Assembly: GCA_004194705.1 (NCBI GenBank)
Contig: SADC01001326.1
Span: forward strand, 62,001-126,000
Source of the DNA: Ditylenchus dipsaci
Taxonomy: Eukaryota > Nematoda > Chromadorea > Rhabditida > Anguinidae
Direction: 5' to 3'
DNA length: 64,000 nt
A program made the translations under genes and the position numbers. Positions 52,044 through 61,488 of the stretch are shown here, one piece after another. Within the stretch, counting starts at the first letter, position 1; each line of letters begins with the position of its first letter. The notes beneath the pieces were generated by a model. That model was given only the letters and a program-made list of their open reading frames with translations. It was not told the DNA's origin and did no database searches.

Positions 52044-52416
52044 ACTTGAGTGAAGGGTAGTATACTAGACTTTAGCCCATTATTTTTTTTCAAAATTTTG
52101 GACAACTCAGATTTAGGCAGCTGTGGAAGGGACAACTGATTTTTTCAATTTCTTCTTAGATTTCCAAAGAAAATCAGAATGAAATTGATAGCGATTAAAA
52201 AGCTTGCATTCACTTTTTAACTAACTAGCAAGAAAACCCCATGATCAGTACGATGACCACGACCAGTTTGGCGCAAGGGATTGCGTCAAATCGAGACTGT
52301 ATCGATTGCTTAATTTTTATACAATAATAGCCGTCCAGACCGGTCTATATTCCAAAAAGATCAGAATGATTCTTCAAATATTTCTTATTCCAACTATTTT
52401 TGAAAAGAAAAGACTG

Positions 52417-52828
52417 ATTAATTGGCTAGGATACATTTGGCAAAACGAAAGTTGGCAAAACGAAACTTGGCAAAACGAAACTTAGCAAAACGAAACTTGG
52501 CAAAAAATCAGCTTGGGGATCAAGGCAATTTTTTTTGGCATTTTTTACAAAAAAAAATTTTTTGTTGAAAAATGCTTAAAACGTGTATATAAATGCTTTT
52601 CGAGACTTTTGGGAAAATTTTTTTTTTTGCTAAAACACAACAGGGGGGACCAAGGTGATTTTTTGACAACTTTCGTTTTGCCAAGTTTCGTTTTGCCAAG
52701 TTTCGTTTTGCCAACTTTCGTTTTGCCAAGTTTCGTTTTGCCAAGTTTCGTTTTTGCCAAGTTTCGTTTTGCCGACTTTCGTTTTTGCCAAGTTTCGTTT
52801 TTGCCAAATGTATCCTAGCCGATTAATT
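52417..52828. repeat. Foldback with GGCAAAACGAAACTT tandem arrays
   Basis: Left: ATTGGCTAGGATACATTTGG, then GGCAAAACGAAA(C/G)TT four times. Right: about nine copies of the inverse AAGTTTCGTTTTGCC, then CCAAATGTATCCTAGCCGAT. The centre has CTTGGGGATCAAGG and a loose inverse GGGGGGACCAAGGTG. The arrays are unequal (4 against 9). ORFs on both strands are array artefacts. Confidence 0.85.
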
Positions 52829-53420
52829 TATGTCAACACTTCCTGTTCTCCACCAAATCCTAATAGTGGCCAAGAAATTTACCTATTTCTTAGCAAAATC
52901 TAATGTTTCCAATGAATTGTTTTTGCTGTACATGTAATTTTGCTGAAGATGGTGGATTAGTGTGGCTTGTTCGCGCCCACTAAAAGCCGATTATTCAGCC
53001 TAAATCAGCTGCTTCCTGTTTCCTCTTGAAAATTATTGACTTGTATAAGGAGAGTAGCTGGTCAGTCTACAGTTATTATTATTTACTTGATTAAAACGAT
53101 CAGGAATGCATGGTTTTGTGCTTGAGCATCGATATATTCTTGATTTTGAAACTTCGAAATTAGTGAATGTTCGAAAATGTTCGTTAATTTCTAAAAATGA
53201 CCTCCCAATTGTTTAGAGCCAAATGCCGACTTTTTTAAAGTGATCCTGTTAAGTTTAATATACTACTCGAAAGAGGAGAAAGTGGGCTACAAAACCTACT
53301 ATTTGAATAATTTATATGATGAAATTTTCGTTTCTACAATTTAGCTCAAAAGTTACACAAGTTATTGATCACGCCATATTGAATAATTCATCTATGTTCG
53401 AATTTTTTTGGGGTATAGAC

Positions 53421-53757
53421 GTTTCTCGAAAATGAAACTTTTTTCATTTTCGAGAAACGTTTCTCGAATTTGAAACTAAAAAGAGTAAAATATCTCTAAG
53501 GGTATATATGGAGATACTTATTTAGACATATCAAGGGTATTTGGCTGAATGTGATGGCCAAAGTCTAGCATATTCCACATTGCAAGGGTCAGGGGTTAAC
53601 ACATGTATGTACCCTATCCCTTGCAATGTGGAGTGTGCTGGTCTTGGCCGCGAAGCGGCCAAATACCCTTAATATGTCTAAATAAGTATCTCCATATATA
53701 CCCTTAGAGATATTTTACTCTTTTGAGTTTCAAATTCGAGAAACGTTTCTCGAAAAT
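53421..53757. repeat. Hairpin, arms about 140 bp
   Basis: CGTTTCTCGAATTTGAAACT, GTAAAATATCTCTAAGGGTA and GGAGATACTTATTTAGACAT on the left; inverses ATGTCTAAATAAGTATCTCC and TACCCTTAGAGATATTTTAC on the right. The loop has GCATATTCCACATTGCAAGG against CCTTGCAATGTGGAGTGTGC. The terminal word TTTCTCGAAAATGAAA is itself palindromic. Confidence 0.8.
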
Positions 53758-53872
53758 TTTTACTGAGAAAGGGTTTTTTATTAGAGAGTGTGAGGCGTAT
53801 AGCCTACAGCCTATACTGGAAGTTTCCTTAACTTAAAGTTTCCATAAAGAGAACGTCAGAATCTGGACTTTA

Positions 53873-54114
53873 AAGGGCCATTGCCGTCCCCGACAACGGT
53901 TGTCCCCCGCCAATTCAAATGTTTTTCCTAATCATTGAAATTCTATTTTTTAACGAATTTTTTAACTTGGTTTCTAACAAGATTATGCCTGAAATTAATT
54001 CTAAGCCTTGTTTTGTTAGAAACCAAGCCAAAAAATCCGTATAGAGGTTCAATGATTGGGCCAAAAAATTTGAATTGGCGGGGGACAATTCAAAACAGGC
54101 GGCAATGGTCCTTT
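53873..54114. mobile_element. Family H element, complete
   Basis: TAAAGGGCCATTGCCGTCC and GGCGGCAATGGTCCTTTAA ends. CCCCCGCCAATTCAAATG and TTTGAATTGGCGGGGGAC lie inside each end, and TTGGTTTCTAACAAG faces CTTGTTTTGTTAGAAACCAA in the middle. It is a MITE-like hairpin; copies or parts lie at 2885, 26160 and 42682. The flanking duplication is not clear. Confidence 0.7.
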
Positions 54115-54664
54115 AACAAAAAAATACCGAGTTTCTAAAACGGTGTCTTTGGCACATGTTTAGTTTTGATATTTTTCTTCGTACTTTTTTTAGCTGCATA
54201 CTAGTTTTTATCTATTTTGGACATTAAATAAATTTTATTGGTTGGCCAATAAAGCAAATTAAAAAAGTTATAAGCTAAGGAATTGATCCATCCAGAAATG
54301 TGTGCCAGCCTATTAAAAAGCGCTTTCTCAGCCAAATTAAATTTCAAATCAGTTCTATTGAGCGTGAAGGCTGGATGTGGGGACGATGGGAAACCCAACT
54401 ACTAATTTTGAGTTCCTTCCACCCATTGCTGTTTGTGGTTAACCTGTGCAGTTGAAAGAGGGCATCCATTACTACTGCCTTTTTGGCTGAAGGGCTTGTT
54501 TGGAACTCCACTGATCGGCTATTTTTGAAAGAACTATTTAGTTGTCGGATAATTTCGGCAACGGAACCGAAGTGACCTGGACTTCCTAATGAGTCCCAAA
54601 ATATTTGTACTTTTGAAAATCTTTTTCGTTAGGTAGTAGAATATAAATTTCGGCCGGGTTGTGG

Positions 54665-54752
54665 ATATAACGCGACCTCGATATAACGTGACTTTTGATA
54701 TAACGCGACCTCAAGCCGGTCCGAGGAGTCGCGTTATAGATTCGACTGCATA
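54665..54752. mobile_element. Family B element, word TATAACGCGACC
   Basis: TATAACGCGACCTCGATATA, then TTGATATAACGCGACCTC, then GTCGCGTTATAGATTCGACTG. The left CAG is lost. A GGCGGGAACGAACTTTTTGG block at 54978, also seen in the 45811 element, suggests that an older, longer copy surrounds it. 54115-54664 and 54980-55990 show nothing else. Confidence 0.55.
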
Positions 54753-55998
54753 CGGTTCTCGCCCGAAAACGCCCAGGATAAACTTTTTTCGACCTTTTAG
54801 CTACTGAAACATGCTTATAAAATTTTCTCTCCAAAAATCCAAATCTTGACAAATTTTTATCAATCATGGTGTCGTTAAATCGAGATTCTGATTTGTTGCA
54901 GAGGGGACCAGACTGTCATACGAAAACTGTCAAAAGTTTTCGTAAATCGAGTTAAAAAAAGTACTTGACCCTAGGCGGGAACGAACTTTTTGGGATGACG
55001 TATTCTTTATAATTTTTGGCGCTCCTCGTTGCTAACCTTTTCGCCTCACGAATATAGCTTTTCATCTTTATAACTTTTGCCAATATATTACTTTTCCGTG
55101 AACTGCTAACTTACATATATCGAAAACGCTTACATTTACCAAAAGTGGTCATAAAATTTAGTGAAGTCCGGTTTGACTATGCTGAACCAAGTTTAGAAAA
55201 TCAGAGTTTACATTGAATTTGGGCTTTAAAAAAGATATTTTTTGGACTGGTGAGACACGGAAATAGCTCCACTTTAGTCAGAACCACTGTTGAACACCTT
55301 TTTGCTGGGATGCATACATACATACTATTAAACTGATACATTATCTTTTATTGTTGCGGGCCAAAGTAGCTACCCATTTTATTTTGGTCAGTTAATTTAA
55401 TTTAAATTTTATTTGCTGCTTACAATACCCAAGAGTGATAGAGGGCTTATTGAAGATTGACGCTCAACTTCTCTCTCTGAACACAACCATTTTCCAATCA
55501 ATTTAGTGACTTTTGTAGCGTTTCATCCTCATTCCCTTCACCTAAATTTTTAATAGTCCGGATTATCAAAAATGCAAAAAATCGTTGTTGGTCGCCACGT
55601 CAATAAAATTCATACGTTGAAAAGGAAAAAAGCCGATAAAGCTTATTTTCTGATAGTTTACATAAAAAATCAATTTTTGAAAGAAATTTTTGACTAAATT
55701 TTGACTTTTTGCTTTGTATTACCAAGGCAAGTTAAGGTTTTGGTCAAACTTTTGTTAATCTTTTTACAAATATTGATTTTTATTCAAAAAAGTCAAATAG
55801 CAATTTCTTCTTATCGTTTTCAGCATAAAAAATTACTTGAGAGAAGTTTAAAATGATTTACAGAATAATCCTTATAACATACGCCCCTCTAATATGGGAG
55901 CCGCCTGAACTGTATGATCAAATTCATAGATTCTGTAAATGTCATCTTTTAGAGCATAGTTCACATGTGTAATGTAGCCAGAGGTATTTTTAAAGCCG

Positions 55999-56702
55999 TA
56001 AAAACCGGGTGCACTACGTTTCACCGTTACTATTTTCACCGTCACTATTTTCACCGTCACTATTTTCACCGTCACCTATTTTCACCGTCACTATTTTCAC
56101 CGTCACCTATTTTCACCATCCCTATTTTCACCGTTCACTAAATTCACCGTCAGCATTTTAGGACCACTTTTTAGGTCTAAATTTTTTCGAAATTTTTAAA
56201 AGTTTTGGTACCTAATTCTAGCCCTGAATGTCAGCTACATTTTGGTACTACAATTTCTAAAAAAAACAAAAATTTTTTAGTTCTAAACTATTAAAGACGC
56301 TCATCCTGCGTTCTACCGTGATGAAAAAGTGTGAGATTGAACGCCTTCGAAAGTTTAGTTCTAATTTTTTTTTATTTTTTCAGAATTTGTAGTACCAAAA
56401 TGTAGCTGACATTCATGGCTACAATTTGGTACCAAGATTGTTGAAATTTTAGAAAAATTTAGATCTCAAAAGCGGTCCTAAAGTGCTGACGGTGAATTTA
56501 GTGAACGGTGAAAATAGTGACGGTGAAAATAGTGACGGTGAAAATAGTGACGGTGAAAATAGGTGACGGTGAAAATAGTGAACGGTGAAAATAGTGACGG
56601 TGAAAATAGTGACGGTGAAAATAGTGACGGTGAAAATAGGTGACGGTGAAAATAGTGAACGGTGAAAATAGGGACGGTGAAACGTAGTGCACCCTAAAAA
56701 CC
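55999..56702. repeat. Foldback with CACCGTCACTATTTT tandem arrays
   Basis: Left: GGGTGCACTACGTTTCACCG followed by about eight copies of a 15-bp word CACCGTCACTATTTT (some 16 bp). Right: about 13 copies of the inverse, ending CGGTGAAACGTAGTGCACCC. Inside, AATGTCAGCTACATTTTGGT pairs with ACCAAAATGTAGCTGACATT. Translations are repeat artefacts. Confidence 0.85.
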
Positions 56703-56936
56703 ACAAAAAACACTTATTTTGGATATTTCAGTTTTCCGCATTTTGTTTTTCAACTGTCGAATCTGATCTTTTTGACCTACATCTACTTTTAATTTACATC
56801 TAACAGTAATGTTATTTAAGGGGGAAATCATTAAGCTCTGAAAAAGTTACTTCCATGGCGCCGTGCGTAAGTGTTTGACCAAAATGGTGTTGCAGGTTCG
56901 ATCCCACGTGGTGGCCAGTGATGTATAAATCTCCGG

Positions 56937-57240
56937 CTCTGGCTCTCGCTCTGGCTCTGCTCTGGCTTCGAGCAGGAGCCAGAGCTGGAGCAAATTTTTC
57001 AAACTCAAGAGCCCGGAGCAAGAGCCGGAGCGAATTTTTTAAAGTTGAGAGCCCGGAGCAAGAGCTGGAGCAAATTTTTCAAACTCAAGAGCCCGGAGCA
57101 AGAGCCGGAGCGAATTTTTTGAAATGAAAATCTCGGAGCAGAAACCGGAGCAAATTTTTTCAAATGAAAATCTCGGAGCAGAAACCGGAGCAAATTTTTT
57201 TCATAAAAAGAGCTCAGAGCCATATTTAGAGAAAATTTAA
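56937..57240. repeat. GAGCCGGAGC word array, left part
   Basis: TCTGGCTCTCGCTCTGGCTC and its inverse GGAGCCAGAGCTGGAGC, then a unit of about 50 bp, GAGCCCGGAGCAAGAGC..GGAGC(A/G)AATTTTT, repeated about six times. The right part (58530-58700) has GAGCCCGGAGCAAGAGCCG and GAGCCAGAGCCGGAGC. Alternate frames give Ala/Gly/Arg-rich artefacts. Confidence 0.75.
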
Positions 57241-57278
57241 ATCATATATTCATATTTTGTATGCGTATAATGAGTATA

Positions 57279-58512
57279 CCGTATTTTCTCTAATTAGCGC
57301 CCCCTCTCCAATGAGCGCCCTCTCTCTAATTAGCGCCCCCTTGGACTAAGGTTGAAAAATAAGCGCCCCCTCTCTAATAAGCGCCCCCTTTAAGTCCTCA
57401 CTGAGGACTTAATAGCTTTCATAAAGTGAGTCCTATCTTTTAAAAGACCATTTATTTCAGTAATGACGGGGGAGTGCTTTTAAAATTCTCTTACAAACAA
57501 CAAATCATTTTCAATAAAATTTATCGAGGATGTTGGAGAACGAGAACAATTTCAAGGGTGTTGGAAAACGAGAACAATTTCAAGGATGTTGGAAAACGAG
57601 AACAATTTCAAGGATGTTGGAAAACGAGAACAATTTCAAGGATGTTGGATGTCAATCAAAAGGCATGAAAATCAGGATTAGGGGCGTTCAATTCGTCATT
57701 CCAGTCCAACTCTAGAGATTCATCGCTGATATAGCCATTTTCCTCATCTTGCGCTTTGTCGATTTCTTCGGCTAATCTGCATTCTTCTAGATCGGCACGA
57801 GCATCTCTCAGCATTGATCGCCCTTCCGGCACAGACCCATAAGATTTGAAGCAGTGGATCAGGTCATCTTCACTTCCGTCATGGCAGTTAGTTATCCCAC
57901 AATCTTAATTTATTTCAGTTCATTTGAATTTATTTAGAAAATACTCAAGGAAAAAAACCTTTGAAAGACTTAGTAATCATTTCATTCGGTATTACATCCC
58001 ACGCCATGCAGATCCAGTCCAAATAGACATCCATAGCTGGTGCACGAGGATTTCCATTTGCAGTCCAGCAACTTTTTCTCGTTTTTGATCCACTCCCGAA
58101 CACGCTTTCGATCCACGTGGAATTTCGTGCTTGCTGAATGGATGGAAACTTGCTTTGCATAATTGATAGCTTCTAATTTGTAAGCAGTTGTGTAGGAGTT
58201 CAACTTTCTTGCCTTTTTGATCTCATTTCCTTCATCTTCGTCGTCAGACAAATAAAGCGGGCTAGTCGTGCTCATAGCGAAAATCTAGAGAAAACAAAAG
58301 TTACTAGTAGCTACAAAACAATTGCCCTCGAAATTGTTAGAAAGCACTTGCAACCAAGAAAAAAAACAATAAGAGGTAGCATTAAATTTTTAACAAGGAC
58401 AAGTTGGAAAATAAGCGCCCCCTCTCCAATAAGCGCCCCCTCTCTAATTAGCGCCCCCTTGGACTAAGGTTGAAAAATAAGCGCCCCGGGGCGCTCATTA
58501 GAGAAAATACGG
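57279..58512 (-). mobile_element. Family A pogo-like element, word GCGCCCCC, with deleted transposase
   Basis: CCGTATTTTCTCTAATTAG left and TCATTAGAGAAAATACGG right, TA on both sides. TAATTAGCGCCCCC and AAAATAAGCGCCCC words occur five to six times at the left and four at the right. It carries a minus-strand transposase remnant (57640-58275). A tandem repeat of about 30 bp (ACGAGAACAATTTCAAGG, GTGTTGG) occurs four times at 57530-57652, next to the remnant's stop side. Confidence 0.8.
57640..58275 (-). pseudogene. Deletion-derivative transposase: Brinker-type domain plus C-terminus, DDE core missing
   Basis: Reading the minus strand, the ATG at 58275 begins an acidic leader and then a Brinker-like helix-turn-helix (RKLNSYTTAYKLEAINYAK, then VDRKRVREWIKNEKKL). 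It then jumps, one frame off, to the C-terminal block (WICMAWDVIPNEMITKSF). A candidate intron of about 70 nt (AAAG|GTTTTT to TTAAG) follows, then GSEDDLIHCFKSYGS and an acidic tail. The catalytic DDE region, normally some 200 or more residues, is absent. It may still bind DNA but cannot catalyse transposition. Confidence 0.75.
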
Positions 58513-58924
58513 TATACGTATAATTTTCTGTTTCTGGCTTTTGTTCGAAGCCAGAGCCGGAGCAAATTTTCCAAAGTTAAGAGCCCGGAGCAAGAGCCGC
58601 AGCAAATTTTTTAAACTGAAGAGCCCGGAGCGATAGCCGGAGCAAATTTTTTCAAATTGCGATTTCGGAGCCAGAGCCGGAGCGAAAAATCGGAAAAATA
58701 CATCACTGGTGGTGGCATGCCGCTTTTTGGCTTGTTTGCCAGTTTTAGAGGTAGTTAGATTAGGAATGAGCGACCCAAATTACCGCTAGAACTGGTCAAA
58801 CAAGCCAAAAAAATAGTATGCCACTACGGTGGATCGAACCTGCAACACCATGTTGGGCCAAAAAAAGTAAACGCTTGCGCACTGCGCCATGGGAGCCACT
58901 TTTTCGGCCTCCCCCTTAATGGCG

Positions 58925-59090
58925 CCCCTTCAAAAAATTGAAAATTTTATCGAATATATGGGCACCACCTCATTGTTTGACTAAGATTTCAGAAATAAGA
59001 CCATTTTTTATTGAAAATTTCCCTATTTTCAAGGAGCTTAAAATTAAACGGGCATGTCTGTTTAATAGAGATTACGCGTTATAACTCACT
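58925..59090. mobile_element. Family A relic
   Basis: TAATGGCGCCCCTTC and TGTTTAATAGAGATTACGCG are what remains of the ends, with GGGCACCACCTC and CGGGCATGTC as inner words. Too diverged to give boundaries. Confidence 0.35.
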
Positions 59091-59389
59091 TTTTGGGTTC
59101 TCTTTCGTTTATAACTTCATCTATTTTGATGTTCAAACTTATTTTTAATCATAAGCTTCTAACTCATTTGGTAACAATATTCTAATATTGCGCAAAAAAA
59201 TTTTAAATAAAATAAAAAGAACACATAAATTTAATCGTGATTTTCAAAAAAATTAGGCCAAATTCGACAAAATTCTTGCCGAATTCGTGAAAGTATAAAC
59301 CCAATTTGACAAAATTTCTTTAAATAATTAGCAAAAATTTGAAGAGAAATCTGATATTTCTGTCCGAAAAAAAGCCGTTTACCCCCACC

Positions 59390-59485
59390 CCCTTTCTTGT
59401 CAGAATTTATCAGATTAGCATGGGACGCCCCATAGCCCACTCCCCTGTCAGTCTGACATGATTTTGGATGTCCCCTTAAAGATGA
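59390..59485. repeat. TGTCAGACTGACAGG repeat end
   Basis: CCCCTGTCAGTCTGACATGA and GATGTCCCCTT at the right, TTTCTTGTCAGAATTTATCA at the left. Similar TTCAGGCTGACAGG, GGGAACGTCC and CCTGTCAGAATATGTCAG occur, inverted, at 35338-35425. Probably a dispersed MITE. 59486-61085 shows no supported gene; the 60516-60755 ORF lacks splice or composition support. Confidence 0.4.
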
Positions 59486-61085
59486 TTTGCAAAATATTAT
59501 AAAATGGGCCTCAAAGTGAACAAGTACCAAAATGTTATTACTTTCCATTTAAACGTCCAATTCCTAAAAGTCATATAATTTATTTGATTATGTCCTCTGG
59601 CTCACTCAATTTCCCCTCCATTCCAAATTGTAGTGCTTGCCGAAGGCGGAAATACCTAATAAAAGATGTAGAACATGGACACAAGTGGGAATAAGTGACT
59701 AGCAGTTGATCAACTTAAGTGGATCCTATCAAAGTGTTTTTGTATACCTATTTCCGGCTATATTTCTCTACTAATAACTTACGTTTGGCACAGAACTACA
59801 GTATGGGTTGCAAGGCAAATGACTAATGATATTCTGCATTAATTCTCCCTCCCCTCTGTGTGGACCTTGTGAAACTTTCCCATTGTTGTTGTTGGATGAT
59901 CAAGCAGCATCCATTGCTCTTAAATTTATACATATAAGAATAGACAATTTTAGCCGTACCAAATTTGAATCATTTCCATAGGGCCAAAGAGAAACTAATA
60001 CATTGGATGGCTCATTGAGTGCTTTTTATTTTGTCTGACTAAATATGGTGTTTTCACTTTTGAGAAAGTTGTTCTGCAAAATTACTTTGCATTGCCGACA
60101 CTATTTCCTAGATTTAATTTACCTGACAATCCTGACCGGGGGGGGTCTAAAATGGCAAAAAAAGCTGAATAAGGCTGAAAAAACTTTAAAAAAAGCTTAA
60201 AAAATCCTCCTGGGGAAAGGGTAGCTATAGCCGGCTAGCTAGTCGATATATGCTTCACGCTCAGGCTTAATTCTAGGCAAGAGTATGCTAGGAAGGAATA
60301 GAACAACTTTTTTTTATTTTTTGAAGTCATAAAACATGTTTGAGTATTTGTTAACGTACAGTGGACTATCCTGCGCCAAAACAAAAGCTGAAAAAAATTA
60401 ACGGCCTATTTTTTCGGGAGCATCACCAACATATATAGAGCCCAAAATTTATTATTTCACTATTCCGTAAATCCTATTTGCATTTACCTCCTTCTCTCTT
60501 GCTAAACTTAATGATCTAACTCAGCTCCAAAAAAGCAATTAATCCGGCGTCGGCTTCATCCAAATAAATGGCATTAATAATAGCCCACTGTACTGTATCC
60601 GAAGCAAGGTGTAAAAAGGTTTGTTGGTGGGTTAGACCAGTTAATCGGCTTTTTCCCTCCTCTTTGTCCTTTGAAGTAGACACGCGGCAGTGGCGGCAAT
60701 GGTCTCTCCCCTTCTTATATAGACATTGCTGGATCAAAATCTCAAAAGGAAACAAACTTTGGATGGATTAAAAAGGGTCATCACAACCAATAAAACCTGT
60801 ACCTCGTTGGTTTAATGGGCTGTGAGCCATGGCAAGAGGGTTATTATTTTAATTAATAAGTGTTTCACTACAATGGAACCTAAAAACAACCTTTTCTTGA
60901 GCAAACCTATTTTTTTAAGCGTTATTAAACAGCAAGCTATCATGTTGTTAATAATTTCATGCCTGCTGGAGTGTTTTTACGAGTTCCTGGTGTAGGCTGA
61001 GATGAATTGTAAAAAATTACTAATACAATTTTTTATTTTAAAAATATTCTTCCCGAACTTTTTCAACAGCCCAAGAAATGGCTTA

Positions 61086-61154
61086 CAGTCAAGTCTCGAT
61101 ATAATATACACCTAGGTCCGGTCCCTGGGTGTATCTTATATCGAGACTTGACTG
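61086..61154. mobile_element. Family B MITE, minimal (69 bp), word ATATAATATACACC
   Basis: CAGTCAAGTCTCGATATAAT and TTATATCGAGACTTGACTG, TA on both sides, with only CTAGGTCCGGTCCC between the words. This is the shortest member: essentially two ends and one word each. Confidence 0.85.
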
Positions 61155-61308
61155 TATAGAAATTTAGTTTGCGAAAAAACTGAAATATGCCACGAAAAAT
61201 AAAATTTACATTTAATTAAATTTTTTAAACTTTTGTGGTAATTTTTTTAATTTTTTAAGAACCGTATTTTCGAAAAAGTTTTCTTTGTTCAAAAACCTAT
61301 TACACTAA

Positions 61309-61474
61309 TGTTGTGTGGAAGTGTTATTCGTATCTGTTATTGTCTCGACACGACATCGAGTCTTCTGTTGACTCGTGTCGCTCTGTTATTAGTTGTAATC
61401 ATCATTCGTTCGTCCGTTATAAATTATCTTGTTGGTTCGCTCTGCTATCTCTCTCAGCTCTCAAGAACACAACA
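61309..61474 (+). repeat. 5' LTR (166 bp)
   Basis: Begins TGTTGTGTGG and ends CACAACA, giving a 7-bp inverted TG..CA terminus. Directly followed, after two bases, by TGGCGCAGTC, which has the TGG start of a tRNA primer-binding site. The length is short for Ty3-like elements but plausible. No second copy is seen before the window ends, so boundaries rest on the terminal motifs only. Confidence 0.65.
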
Positions 61475-61476
61475 AT

Positions 61477-61488
61477 TGGCGCAGTCAA
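61477..61488 (+). promoter_or_regulatory. Primer-binding site
   Basis: TGGCGCAGTC lies 2 bp after the LTR end. The same start (TGGCGCAGTC) is used by several insect Ty3-like elements primed by tRNA-Ser. The gag ATG at 61489 begins almost immediately after. Confidence 0.55.

Larger units (their letters stand above)
56820..58930. repeat. Three elements nested within one another
   Basis: Outermost: the tRNA-like hairpin type of 26566, with left arm TTACTTCCATGGCGCCGTGC..GCAGGTTCGATCCCACGTGG (56848-56915) and right arm at 58725-58915. Next: a GAGCCGGAGC word element, left part 56937-57240 and right part 58530-58700. Innermost: a family A pogo-like element, 57279-58512. The flanks of each inner element rejoin to the outer one, so the insertion order is readable. 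Confidence 0.8.

Noticed and set aside
52513..52818. Repetitive Phe-Val-Leu-Pro and Lys-Arg-Asn-Leu ORFs
   Set aside because: Artefacts of the GGCAAAACGAAACTT arrays in a foldback.
56449..56713. Phe-Thr-Val-Thr repeat ORF that could pass for an adhesin or silk repeat
   Set aside because: Comes from the 15-bp CACCGTCACTATTTT array, present inverted at 56.0 kb.
60516..60755. Minus-strand 79-residue ORF with several Cys and His
   Set aside because: No splice or start context, an overlapping plus-strand ORF of similar length, and no module or domain pattern; probably chance.
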